In this document: in pieces, positions 52,725 through 61,199 of the stretch | How positions within the stretch are numbered: position 1 is the stretch's first letter | Layout: each line of letters begins with the position of its first letter | DNA from: Streptomyces albireticuli | GTDB taxonomy: Bacteria > Actinomycetota > Actinomycetes > Streptomycetales > Streptomycetaceae | Direction: 5' to 3' | NCBI RefSeq assembly: GCF_021228125.1 | Contig: NZ_JAJQQS010000005.1 | Span: 310,001 to 374,000, forward strand | DNA length: 64,000 nucleotides | Translations under genes and position numbers: made by a program | Notes under the pieces: generated by a model | Databases searched by the model: none | The model's input: only the letters and a program-made list of their open reading frames with translations | Told to the model about the DNA's origin: nothing

Positions 52725-53215
52725 TGAGTGACCCGTACGAGTACTTCGTGAAGGCCGCCCCGCCCTATACCGAAGAGCGCCCCTCCAGCCTTTGGCGGCG
52801 TCTCGCCGGGCGGTGGGAGTACCTTTCGCTGCTCGACTGGGAATGGCACGCCCTCTCCGCGGACGGTGTCACGGCCCCGCCCGCCGCCGAGGTCCTGTTC
52901 CCGGTGCCGGCCGAGCGCGCGGCGGCCCTGGAGGCCGACCGGCAGATCTGGACGCGCTACTGGGCGTTCTACTTCGACGAGGCCGAGTGGCGGGACGGCG
53001 AGGAGCCGACGACCGTGGTCCGCCGCCGCCGCAGCCCCGAGCGCATCTACGACGAAACGTTCATGCGTACCAATGAGTGGCAGCCGGACAGCGCCGTCTA
53101 CGAGTTCTTCCACCCGCGCGGCTCGAACCCGCCGCACCTGGTCGAGATCGGCGTGGACGAGGCCGAGCGGCTGCTCCAGGAGATCCGCGGTGTGACGGGG
53201 GCGACCGAGCTGTGA
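52724..53215 (+). CDS. Partner-domain protein paired with second pyrophosphokinase-like gene
   Basis: 163 residues, no recognised family. It is rich in aromatic residues (SSLWRRLAGRWEYLSLLDWEWH) with a basic cluster VVRRRRSPER, and ends RGVTGATEL. By eye more than half identical to residues 265-421 of the DUF4913 protein, so the domain has been duplicated with the gene that follows it. ATG 52724 shares one base with the upstream stop and has AAGGAGAG. It could be immunity protein, antitoxin or secretion chaperone for the following RelA/SpoT-like protein. Confidence 0.7.
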   Translation: MSDPYEYFVKAAPPYTEERPSSLWRRLAGRWEYLSLLDWEWHALSADGVTAPPAAEVLFPVPAERAAALEADRQIWTRYWAFYFDEAEWRDGEEPTTVVRRRRSPERIYDETFMRTNEWQPDSAVYEFFHPRGSNPPHLVEIGVDEAERLLQEIRGVTGATEL

Positions 53216-54231
53216 GCGGGGCGACGGGGGGCTGGCAGGGCGACGCGGCCAAGTCGGAGGACCATCTCCGGCTGACGGCGGACGAGAACCGCCTGGTCAC
53301 GCAGCGCTGGGAGGCCGCGCGGGAGGCGCGCGGCCGGCTCGACGGCATCATGGCCGGCGTCCAGGAGCGCTCGGCGGTCTCGCACGGCGGCAAGCTGGAA
53401 GGGCTCGAACACTCCCTCAAGGGGCTCGACTCCTTCCGCCGTAAGGTCGCGGTCGCCGTCGGCCGAGGCAAGGACGCCGAGAAGGTCTGCGACAAGGTCG
53501 ACGATCTCAACCGCTACACCCTGACCTTCGAGGCCGAGGGCTACACCGAGGGCGTCCAGCGGACGTACGCCCAGCTCCGCGAGCGCGGTTACGAGCCCAC
53601 GTCCGAGACCAACACCTGGGAGGACCCGGTCTACAAGGGCGTCAACACGTCCTGGCGGCATCCGGAGACCCGGGAGAAGTTCGAGCTCCAGTTCCACACG
53701 CCGGAGAGCTTCAAGGCGAAGTCCGACAATCACGAGCTGTACGAACTCGCCCGTTCCGGGACCTTCGAGAAATTCAATACGGCGCGGAAGCCGACGCAGA
53801 GCGAGGCATATCAGGAAGCCTCGGATCTGCTCCAGAACGAGCGGTACGCGGATGTCCGTATCCCGCCGCGCGTGACGGAACTGCGCGAACGCAAGGTCCG
53901 TGCCACGCTGAATCCGGCGGTCGACCCCGAAATCGTGCGGGAGGTCCGGCAAATGGAGTCGGATCTCCGGGAACGGCACGCGGCGGCGGCGGCCGGTCCG
54001 GCCCCGGTTCCGGCCCCCGCCCCGGCGCCGGACCGAAATCAGGAGCGGGCGCGCGCGAACGGTCTCGGCGGCGATCTGGGGGAATCCCTCCGGAGCGAAG
54101 GGCCGGGGCTGCGGGAGCGATTGGCGGCGAAGGCCGCGGAGGCTCCGGCGTACCAGCGGAAATCTCCCGCGACGCCCGCGCCGGATCCGCTGCCGGCCCA
54201 ATCCCGTGGCCGAGGTCCCTCGCTGAAGTAG
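53212..54231 (+). CDS. RelA/SpoT-like nucleotide pyrophosphokinase domain protein (2), with C-terminal extension
   Basis: 339 residues. The first 190 parallel the protein at 52053: LKGLDSFRRK (69-78), VDDLNRYTLTF (96-106; Asp98, Arg101), TWEDPVYKG (135-143), FELQFHTPESF (157-167; Glu158) and KSDNHELYELARS (170-182). The C-terminal 150 residues are new: a helical segment with many Arg/Glu, an Ala/Pro run (about 262-275) and a basic tail. Such a tail could be a secretion signal or regulatory arm. GTG 53212 overlaps the upstream stop (GTGA). It is followed by 162 bp and a new promoter, so it ends the first operon. Confidence 0.72.
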   Translation: MSGATGGWQGDAAKSEDHLRLTADENRLVTQRWEAAREARGRLDGIMAGVQERSAVSHGGKLEGLEHSLKGLDSFRRKVAVAVGRGKDAEKVCDKVDDLNRYTLTFEAEGYTEGVQRTYAQLRERGYEPTSETNTWEDPVYKGVNTSWRHPETREKFELQFHTPESFKAKSDNHELYELARSGTFEKFNTARKPTQSEAYQEASDLLQNERYADVRIPPRVTELRERKVRATLNPAVDPEIVREVRQMESDLRERHAAAAAGPAPVPAPAPAPDRNQERARANGLGGDLGESLRSEGPGLRERLAAKAAEAPAYQRKSPATPAPDPLPAQSRGRGPSLK

Positions 54232-54324
54232 GCCCCGAACCGCCCGCATTGTCGTGAATTCATAGGTGATCTTGGTTGCCGCTTCTCGATCGCACCGGAA
54301 CAGTTCGGCTACAAATCAAGGCGT

Positions 54325-54353
54325 TTGACGATCAGTATTGATCGAAGTACTGT
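54325..54353 (+). promoter_or_regulatory. Sigma70-type promoter for the channel operon
   Basis: TTGACG (54325-54330) and TACTGT (54348-54353) are separated by exactly 17 bp, a good HrdB-type promoter in the gap after the effector-like genes. It places the transcript start near 54360, which rules out a translation start at 54325. Confidence 0.65.
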
Positions 54354-54393
54354 CACGGCCATTCGGCCTTGTACGGGGGAAGGGTCACCAGGG

Positions 54394-55668
54394 TTGAGCA
54401 CGTTCAAGACGGTCATGCGGCGGATTCTCAATCTGCCGGAGCCGCGGAGCGACAAGGGCACGACGACGCCGCTCCCCGACGACGCGCCACCGCCGCAGCC
54501 CGTCCCCGCCCCGGCCCCCGCCGCGCCCCCGGCCCCCGCCGCCCTCCAGCAGTGGACGGACGCGGCCGCGCGGCTCCAGGCGCACACCCCGGAACCGGCC
54601 CGTCCCACGGCGGAGCCGGCCCCGGCGGCCGGCGCCGCCCCGGGCGCCCCGTCAGGCCGGGCCACGGGCGAGGGGACGCCCCCGTGGCAGATCGAGGACG
54701 AGAAGAGCGGCGCCAAGTTCGCGGTCAAGGTGGGCCGCGGCGTGCTCTGGGGCGTCGTGGCGCTCGCCGCCATCACCGGCGTCCGGTCCTGGATCTGGAC
54801 GCCCGAGCCGGCGAAGACGACGCCCGTCACCGTCGACAGCGCACCCGACTACCCGGTCCAGGAGGCCCAGGCCGTGGCGGCCCGCTTCGCCCGCTCCTAC
54901 CTCGCCTGGGACGAGGCCGACCCGCAGGCACGCTCCCTGGCCCTGGCCCGGGACCTGCCGAAGGGCGCCGACACGACGCGGGGCTGGAACTCCAAGGGCC
55001 GCCAGGAGGTCCTCGCGGCCCAGCCCGGCACCGTGTCCCTGCTCGCGGACAAGCGCGCCCGCGTCCGGGTCGACGTCCTGGTGAAGTCCGACACCCTCAC
55101 CGGGGACCGGCCGGACGACGCCAAGAAGGACGACCAGAAGAAGGACGACGCCAAGAAGGACGACAAGGCCAAGGACGACAAGGCGAAGAAGGACGACAAG
55201 GACAAGAAGGAGACCAGGACGGTCCCCGTGTGGATGGGCCTGGAGGTCCCCGTCGTCCAGACCGCCGGCCACGTCGTCGTCACCGGCCAGCCCGGCATCG
55301 TCGGCGTGCCCACCGAGGGCCCGGCCGCGCCGCAGCCTTCCGCCAAGAGCACCGACCTGGAGTTCGCCGACAAGACGCGGGCCACGGCCGAGGAGTTCTT
55401 CACCAAGTACGCCGCCGGCGAGCCCGGCTCGGTCGCCGCGCCGGGCGTCTCCATCCCGGCGCTGCCGCACGGCATGACGCTGGGGGCGCTGCGCACCTGG
55501 ACGGTCGAGGACGGCTCCGGCACGGACCGCACCGGCACGGCCGTGGTCACCTGGCAGGTCGGCGGCGCCGAACTGGAGCAGACCTACCGGGTCAAGCTGA
55601 CCCGGGTTTCCTCGGCCAAGGCCGAGCGCTGGCAGGTCGCGGAGGTCCACGGGGGACTGGCGCCCTGA
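54394..55668 (+). CDS. Conjugal-transfer TcpC/VirB8-like protein
   Basis: 424 residues: a cytoplasmic Pro/Ala-rich N-terminus (about 20-100), one TM (about 122-140, GRGVLWGVVALAAITGV), then two NTF2-like extracytoplasmic domains as in TcpC (about 160-300 and 330-424). The first contains an inserted Lys/Asp-rich stretch (about 245-282, KKDDAKKDDK-type). TTG 54394 has GGAAGGG 9 nt upstream and lies after the mapped promoter; ATG 54415 is an alternative. TcpC is the inner scaffold of Gram-positive type IV channels. Confidence 0.82.
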   Translation: MSTFKTVMRRILNLPEPRSDKGTTTPLPDDAPPPQPVPAPAPAAPPAPAALQQWTDAAARLQAHTPEPARPTAEPAPAAGAAPGAPSGRATGEGTPPWQIEDEKSGAKFAVKVGRGVLWGVVALAAITGVRSWIWTPEPAKTTPVTVDSAPDYPVQEAQAVAARFARSYLAWDEADPQARSLALARDLPKGADTTRGWNSKGRQEVLAAQPGTVSLLADKRARVRVDVLVKSDTLTGDRPDDAKKDDQKKDDAKKDDKAKDDKAKKDDKDKKETRTVPVWMGLEVPVVQTAGHVVVTGQPGIVGVPTEGPAAPQPSAKSTDLEFADKTRATAEEFFTKYAAGEPGSVAAPGVSIPALPHGMTLGALRTWTVEDGSGTDRTGTAVVTWQVGGAELEQTYRVKLTRVSSAKAERWQVAEVHGGLAP

Positions 55669-55748
55669 GGCGTCGGGCGGTCCCGCCCGAACCCACCGTC
55701 CGGAGTCCGCGGGCCCGCCCGCATGTATTTCACAACTAGGGGAAACTG

Positions 55749-55982
55749 ATGGAAATCGCCCTGAGCAGCGGCGCCGAACTCAAGTCATGGGTGTTCCTGA
55801 TCGCCGGGAACATCTTTCTCATCATCCTGGCGGTCAGGGCCATCGGGCACTACGCGAAGCGTGAATGGGGCGAGCTGCTCGGTCACTTCCTCGCGGGCGT
55901 CGTCGTCGCGGGCTTCGTCTTCGCGCCGGACGAGTCCAAGGACATGCTCATAGCCGTGTGGAAAAAAGTGGCGGGGGAATGA
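55749..55982 (+). CDS. Small TcpD-like membrane protein
   Basis: 77 residues with two hydrophobic helices (about 13-32, SWVFLIAGNIFLIILAVRAI; about 42-58, LLGHFLAGVVVAGFVFA). Size, two-TM topology and position between TcpC- and TcpE-like genes match TcpD of Gram-positive conjugation systems. ATG 55749 has GGGGAAA upstream. Its stop overlaps the next start (ATGA). Confidence 0.75.
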   Translation: MEIALSSGAELKSWVFLIAGNIFLIILAVRAIGHYAKREWGELLGHFLAGVVVAGFVFAPDESKDMLIAVWKKVAGE

Positions 55983-56575
55983 GGGTCGGCCACACCTTCA
56001 CCCGCCACTTCGACCTGGAGACCCGGCAGCACGAGCTGTTCGGCATGGACCTGGGCGAAGGCCCTTCCCGGCGGGTCCTGGTGACCGGCGCGGCGCTCTA
56101 CACGGTGTGGGTGGGCGGGCTGCTGCTGATCCTCGGCGTGCCGACCCAGCTGCTCTTCACCTTCTACTTCGCGCCGCCCGCGCTGATCACCTACTACGGC
56201 GCCCAGCGCTCGCGGCGTAACGAACGGCGCTGGAACCTCACCCGCTGGGCCCTGGTGATCCGCTATCTGACGGTCGGCCACCGCCCGATCGTCAACGGCG
56301 GGCGGCGGGCCGCCGACCGCAGCGAGTGGCTGCCCCTGCGGGCCCGACTGGGCGAGCGGTCGGAGACCTTCCTGGACCTGCCCGGCATGGGCGTCTTCGA
56401 GGGCGCCCTCGGCGGCGAGGAGCCGAAGCCCACCGCCGGCCGCCCGGCGAAGCTGGACTCCCGCCCCCGGCTCTACGGGCCCGATTACGTCTACCGCGCC
56501 CGGATGCGCACCCGGTCCGGCCGCCGGGCCGAGGCACCCCCGGCCGGCGCCGACGCCAAGAAAGGCACCCGATGA
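55979..56575 (+). CDS. TcpE/VirB3-like membrane protein
   Basis: 198 residues: a soluble N-terminus with FDLETRQHELFG, two closely spaced TM segments (about 35-75, VLVTGAALYTVWVGGLLLIL and LLFTFYFAPPALITYY), then a basic cytoplasmic domain. Position directly before the VirB4 ATPase, with overlapping ATGA at both ends, matches TcpE/VirB3 proteins that dock the ATPase to the membrane. Confidence 0.75.
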   Translation: MRVGHTFTRHFDLETRQHELFGMDLGEGPSRRVLVTGAALYTVWVGGLLLILGVPTQLLFTFYFAPPALITYYGAQRSRRNERRWNLTRWALVIRYLTVGHRPIVNGGRRAADRSEWLPLRARLGERSETFLDLPGMGVFEGALGGEEPKPTAGRPAKLDSRPRLYGPDYVYRARMRTRSGRRAEAPPAGADAKKGTR

Positions 56576-59121
56576 AGATCGCCAAGGGCATCGCCAAATT
56601 CCTCGGTGTCAGCGGGGACCGCTCCGCGCCGCCGCCGCGCTACGTCGCCCTCGCCGACGGCCTGATCATCACGGAGACCCACGCCGAGGCGTGGTTCGTG
56701 CTGGCCGGCTCCAACACCGACCTGATGTCGGAGAGCGCCCGGGACTCCGAGCACGACCAGGCGAGCAGCGCCCTGGCCCGTACCCTGGCCGGCTACGACT
56801 GCCACCTCAAGGTGCTGTGGTCGCCGCTGAACGCGGAGGAGTACCGCACCGAGGCGGAGACCCTCTTCTCGGCGGGCGACTACGCGTCCTGGGCGGCCCT
56901 GCGCGTGGACCGGCTCGACGAGCTGGAGCTGCCCAGCCGGCTGCTGCTGCTCGGCGTGCGGATCTCGGAGCGCTCCAACCAGGCACAGGCCCGTGGCCGC
57001 CGCGGTGTGCAGGAAGCCCTCGGCATCGGTTCGACCTCGGTCTCCCAGAAGGAGCTCGCCCGCCTCGACGCCCTGACCCGCAGGCTCGGCCGGCAGCTGG
57101 AGACCACCCCCTGGAAGGCCCAGCCGGCCGCCGTGGAGATGCTGGCCTGGATGATCGCCCGCGAGCAGCGGCGCGGCGCGGCGCTGCCCTCCCCGAACGC
57201 CGAGGGCATGATCACCGGCGCCCGGCTGGCCCACCTCACCCGGGGCCGGGTGCTGCCCTACCCCGACCACCTCCGCCTCGTCGACCAGCGCGGTGAGACC
57301 ACCGGCTGGACCGCCGTCCTCACCATGGACGGCTTCCCCGAGGAGATGGAGTCGCCCGGCGCCGGCGAATGGCTGCGCGCGGTCGCCGAGATCACGTACG
57401 TACCCGACTACGTGGACGACGAGAACGACGCGGACATCCAGATCAAGCCGGTCAATCCCGAGCCGTCCGTCCGCTTCAAGGTCCTCCACAAGCGTGACGC
57501 GCTCAAGCAGATCGACGAGGTCCGCCGGCTGGCGAAGGAGCAGCGGCAGAGCGCCGCCAAGCACTCCGCCGGGGAGACCGCGCAGGAGATCGAGGAGACC
57601 GAGGAGACGATGACGTCCCTCTCGCGCGACATGAAGCGCGAGGACGTCACGCTCATGGAGGACCACCCGCGCCTGGTGGTCAGCAGCGATGTCTCGCTGG
57701 ACGACCTGCGCAGCCGCTGCGACGCCGTCATCGGCTACTACGGCGGCCTCGGCATCGAGGTCAGCGTGGCCGCCGAGGAGCAGCGCGAGCTGTGGCTGGA
57801 GTCCCAGCCCGGTGACATGCTGCGCGTGCCCGACCTGGTGCACACCCGCACGGTCGGCGCGTTCGCCGGCTCCTGGTTCTGGGGCGGCGCGGCCGTCGGC
57901 GACGACACGGGCCCGGTCATCGGCTACCTCACCGGCTCCACGCCCGGCGTCGTGCGCAACGACCTGACCGGCGGCTCGGAGCGCGGCGACGCGACGACGA
58001 CCGCCTTCATCGGGCGCAGCGGCCGCGGCAAGACGACGGCGATGATGCTGTCGCTCCTGGACTCCGCCTTCCGCGGCTCCTTCGTGCTCGCCCTGGACTT
58101 CAAGGGCGATATGGGCGGCCTGGTGTCGGCGGGCCGGCGGTACGGGCTCAACGCCCATCTGATCGAGACGGGCGCCCAGTTCGCGGGCGTCGCCGACCTC
58201 TTCGCCCTGCTCAGCGGCGAGAGCGCGGAGCGCGCGCAGACGGAGGTGCCGGCCCAGCTGGGCATCGCCCTGCCGCAGCACCTGCGGATGCGCGGCGCGG
58301 AGACGCCGATCCAGAGCGCGGTCAACGAGGTCATCGCCGAGGGCGACCCGGCCACCTGGAAGGTCATCGAGCACCTCCGGCGGTCGGAGGACGAGCTCAC
58401 CCGTGAGGCGGGCGACGCGCTGTACGAGCTGTCGCTGACGGGTCTCGGCGCGCCCTTCATGGGCCGGCCGCGGGGCGGTTCGCTGCTCACGCCGTCCCCG
58501 GGCATATGGGTCGTCCAGGTCCCGGGCATCACCCTGCCGTCGCCGGACGACGACCGCGACGACTGGTCGGTGCACCAGCGGCTGTCGGTCGCGCTCGTCC
58601 ACTCGCTGCTCGCGTACGGCATCAGCATGGCGGGCCGGAAGGACCTGCGGGGCCTGCGGAAGGTCGTCGCGGTGCCCGAGGTGCACGTCCTCACGGCGAC
58701 CCGCGAGGGCAGCTCGTTCCTCCAGTACATCGCGCGCGTCGGCCGCGCGCTGCACACCGCCCTGGTCGTCGACACCCAGGACCCGGAGTCGCTCGCGAGC
58801 CTGACGGGTCTGGTGGAGCAGATGACGACCGTCTTCGGCTTCCAGCTGACGACGGCCGAGCAGCAGGACGCGATGGCGGCCCTGCTGGACCTGCCCCGGG
58901 GCCCGCACACCAGGCAGCTGATCCAGGCGATCGGCGTCGATGTGACGCAGGAGATCCGGCACGGTCACTGCATCATGCGCGACCGCCGGTTCAGCAGCGC
59001 GACCGTGCAGTTCGACGTGCCCTCGGTGGAGCTGCTGCACCTGCTGAGCACAACGCCGAAGACCGGGGAACCCGCCGCGGGGCCCCCGGCCGCGGCGGCC
59101 GGGGCCGAGGTCCCGGCATGA
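56572..59121 (+). CDS. VirB4/TcpF-type secretion ATPase with degenerate Walker B
   Basis: 849 residues: an N-terminal VirB4-like domain (about 1-440), then a RecA-type ATPase with Walker A GRSGRGKTT (481-489). The expected Walker B strand reads VVAVPEVHVL (698-707): Glu is kept but Asp is replaced by Pro. LALDFKGDMGGL (506-517) provides another acidic pair typical of the family. It is the channel's main energy source. It overlaps its neighbours by ATGA on both sides. A region of charged low complexity (about 325-360) separates the two halves. Confidence 0.88.
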   Translation: MKIAKGIAKFLGVSGDRSAPPPRYVALADGLIITETHAEAWFVLAGSNTDLMSESARDSEHDQASSALARTLAGYDCHLKVLWSPLNAEEYRTEAETLFSAGDYASWAALRVDRLDELELPSRLLLLGVRISERSNQAQARGRRGVQEALGIGSTSVSQKELARLDALTRRLGRQLETTPWKAQPAAVEMLAWMIAREQRRGAALPSPNAEGMITGARLAHLTRGRVLPYPDHLRLVDQRGETTGWTAVLTMDGFPEEMESPGAGEWLRAVAEITYVPDYVDDENDADIQIKPVNPEPSVRFKVLHKRDALKQIDEVRRLAKEQRQSAAKHSAGETAQEIEETEETMTSLSRDMKREDVTLMEDHPRLVVSSDVSLDDLRSRCDAVIGYYGGLGIEVSVAAEEQRELWLESQPGDMLRVPDLVHTRTVGAFAGSWFWGGAAVGDDTGPVIGYLTGSTPGVVRNDLTGGSERGDATTTAFIGRSGRGKTTAMMLSLLDSAFRGSFVLALDFKGDMGGLVSAGRRYGLNAHLIETGAQFAGVADLFALLSGESAERAQTEVPAQLGIALPQHLRMRGAETPIQSAVNEVIAEGDPATWKVIEHLRRSEDELTREAGDALYELSLTGLGAPFMGRPRGGSLLTPSPGIWVVQVPGITLPSPDDDRDDWSVHQRLSVALVHSLLAYGISMAGRKDLRGLRKVVAVPEVHVLTATREGSSFLQYIARVGRALHTALVVDTQDPESLASLTGLVEQMTTVFGFQLTTAEQQDAMAALLDLPRGPHTRQLIQAIGVDVTQEIRHGHCIMRDRRFSSATVQFDVPSVELLHLLSTTPKTGEPAAGPPAAAAGAEVPA

Positions 59122-61199
59122 GGCTTCCCCGGTTCCGGAACCTGGCGATCCCGGTCGTCGGCGCGCTCACCACCGTGATGGTGACGGCGTCCGCCGCCGC
59201 CGCCGACGACAAGGACGCGTTCAGTCCGGCGGGCATCGGCAACATGCTGCCGGTCCCCGAGTCCACCTACTCCGGGACGGGGACGCTGTACGAGCAGTAC
59301 GGCGATCCGAACCTCTGGCGGCTGGACAGCGAGCTGGGCTGGAAGGACATCGCCGACAGCATGCTCAACGGCATCGCTGTCATCTTCATGGGCCTGACCG
59401 TGGTGCTCGGTCTGGCCGCGATCGTCGTCATCCAGTGGTCCTTCAAGTTCACCAAGATCGACAAGCTGGGCGAGTCCATAGCGAACGCCGTCTCCGGTGC
59501 CTCGGAGGCGGTGGTGGCGACCCTGCTGCCCACGGCGCTGGCCGTGGGCGTCCTGGTGGCCTGGATCAATCACCGCAAGGCCAACGGATCGGCCTTGAAC
59601 CAACTCGGCTGGGTCCTCGCCTCAGGGGTCCTGGCGGCGTCGTTGCTGACCACACCCAAGGCATGGGTCGACGGCATCGAGTCGGCCCGCACCATCGGCA
59701 GCACGGTGGCCATGGAGGCGACGAGCGCGGCGCTGGGCGAGGGCGGCAAGGAGCCGATCGACGTCGGGCAGGCGAACTACAAGGGCAACAGCACCCAGGA
59801 CTCGGTGCTGCGCAAGTCCTCCGACGCGATCTGGCGCTCGTACGTCGCCACCCCCTGGTGCATCGCCGAGTTCGGCAGCCTGGACGCCTGCAAGGAGTTC
59901 GGCACGGACCTGCTGAAGCAGGGCACCGACTCCAAGGCGCGCAAGGACTGGCTGAGCAAGAACGTCGACGGCAAGCCCGAGAACGGCGGCGAGGCCACGC
60001 TGCGCTGGCGCCAGGGGCACACGCCCGAGGGCCGCATCATGGTCGCGATCCCCGCGTTCATCTGCGTGGCCCTCTTCGCCGCCCTGGCCGTCGCCCTGGC
60101 CTTCGCCTCCCTGGCCTCGCTGATCGGCGCGTTCATGCTGCTGATCGCCGGAGTCGTCTTCGCCTGTCTGTGGGTGATCCCCGGCAGGCCCCGGCAGTGG
60201 GGCGTGCGCTGGTTCGACACCCTCCTGGGATTCACCCTCCAGTCGCTGGTCAGCACGATGGTGCTGGGCTGTGTGCTGATCATGAACACGGTGAGCGTCC
60301 GGCTGCTCGACGACTTCGGGTGGTTCGCGGCCGCCGGCCTGAGCATCACCAGCGCCCTGGTGGCCTTCAAGTTCCGCACCATCATGGAAAGCATCGTCGG
60401 CGTGACCGGCGCCGTGGGCGGCGGGGCCGGCGCGGCCGGGCTGTTCGCCGCGCGCGGTGCGGGCCGGGTCGCACGGGCCCTGGGCAAGGGCGCGGGCTCC
60501 CTCACCAAGGAGCGTCAGCCGAAGCCCCGTCACTGGGAGCCGAACGGCACCCTCGGCAACGCGGGCAAGGACGGCGGTTCCGGTGTCACGCTGTCGCGGC
60601 TGCCGAAGCGCCCGCTGCCCCTGCCCACCCGGCAGGGCGGCGCGGGACCGGTGGGCGAGGTCGTCGCGGCGGCCGCCAAGGCCGAGCTCGGGGCGGGCGG
60701 CAAGCGGCCCGACGTGCCGCCGACGGCCACCCTCAGCCGGGTGCGTCCGGAGGGCGTGCCCGGTGCCCTGCCCGCCCGCCGGACGGCCGAGCTGGGCAGT
60801 CTGCGGCCACGCCCGGCGCTGTCCGCCGGGAGCGGCGGCGGGACCGCCGGGACCGCCGGGACGGCCGCCGGGCCCAAGGCGGCGGCGGTCAAGGCCAAGG
60901 CGGCCGTCAAGGCGAAGGCAGCCGGTAAGGCGGCCGACAAGGCGTCTGACAAGGCGGCCAAGGACGCGGCGAAGCAGGCCGCCAAGCAGCCCGCGGGCCG
61001 TCCCTCGGCCGCCCTGCGGCCCGAGAAGGGCTCCGGCGCGAGCTACGCGTTCCGCCAGGGCCCGCGGCCGGGCTCCGCACCGCGCGTCATCCGGGGCGAG
61101 GTCGTCAGGAGCAGTACGGAACCGCGGCCCGCTCAGAAGAAACGTTCCGCTGAACGCGGCTCGCCCGTGACCGGGCGCCGGCGCGAGGAGGAGCGGTGA
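59118..61199 (+). CDS. VirB6/TcpH-like polytopic membrane protein
   Basis: 693 residues: a signal peptide (about 1-28, ending ASAAAA), an extracytoplasmic segment, and about seven to eight TM helices between 75 and 435 (ADSMLNGIAVIFMGLTVVL, VAIPAFICVALFAALAVAL, LIGAFMLLIAGVVFACLWV, LSITSALVAF). A long cytoplasmic tail follows (about 440-693), with Ala/Lys helical repeats near 590-635 (VKAKAAVKAKAAGKAADKAS-type). The architecture fits VirB6/TcpH channel proteins whose tails contact other components. The start overlaps the VirB4 stop. Confidence 0.82.
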   Translation: MRLPRFRNLAIPVVGALTTVMVTASAAAADDKDAFSPAGIGNMLPVPESTYSGTGTLYEQYGDPNLWRLDSELGWKDIADSMLNGIAVIFMGLTVVLGLAAIVVIQWSFKFTKIDKLGESIANAVSGASEAVVATLLPTALAVGVLVAWINHRKANGSALNQLGWVLASGVLAASLLTTPKAWVDGIESARTIGSTVAMEATSAALGEGGKEPIDVGQANYKGNSTQDSVLRKSSDAIWRSYVATPWCIAEFGSLDACKEFGTDLLKQGTDSKARKDWLSKNVDGKPENGGEATLRWRQGHTPEGRIMVAIPAFICVALFAALAVALAFASLASLIGAFMLLIAGVVFACLWVIPGRPRQWGVRWFDTLLGFTLQSLVSTMVLGCVLIMNTVSVRLLDDFGWFAAAGLSITSALVAFKFRTIMESIVGVTGAVGGGAGAAGLFAARGAGRVARALGKGAGSLTKERQPKPRHWEPNGTLGNAGKDGGSGVTLSRLPKRPLPLPTRQGGAGPVGEVVAAAAKAELGAGGKRPDVPPTATLSRVRPEGVPGALPARRTAELGSLRPRPALSAGSGGGTAGTAGTAAGPKAAAVKAKAAVKAKAAGKAADKASDKAAKDAAKQAAKQPAGRPSAALRPEKGSGASYAFRQGPRPGSAPRVIRGEVVRSSTEPRPAQKKRSAERGSPVTGRRREEER

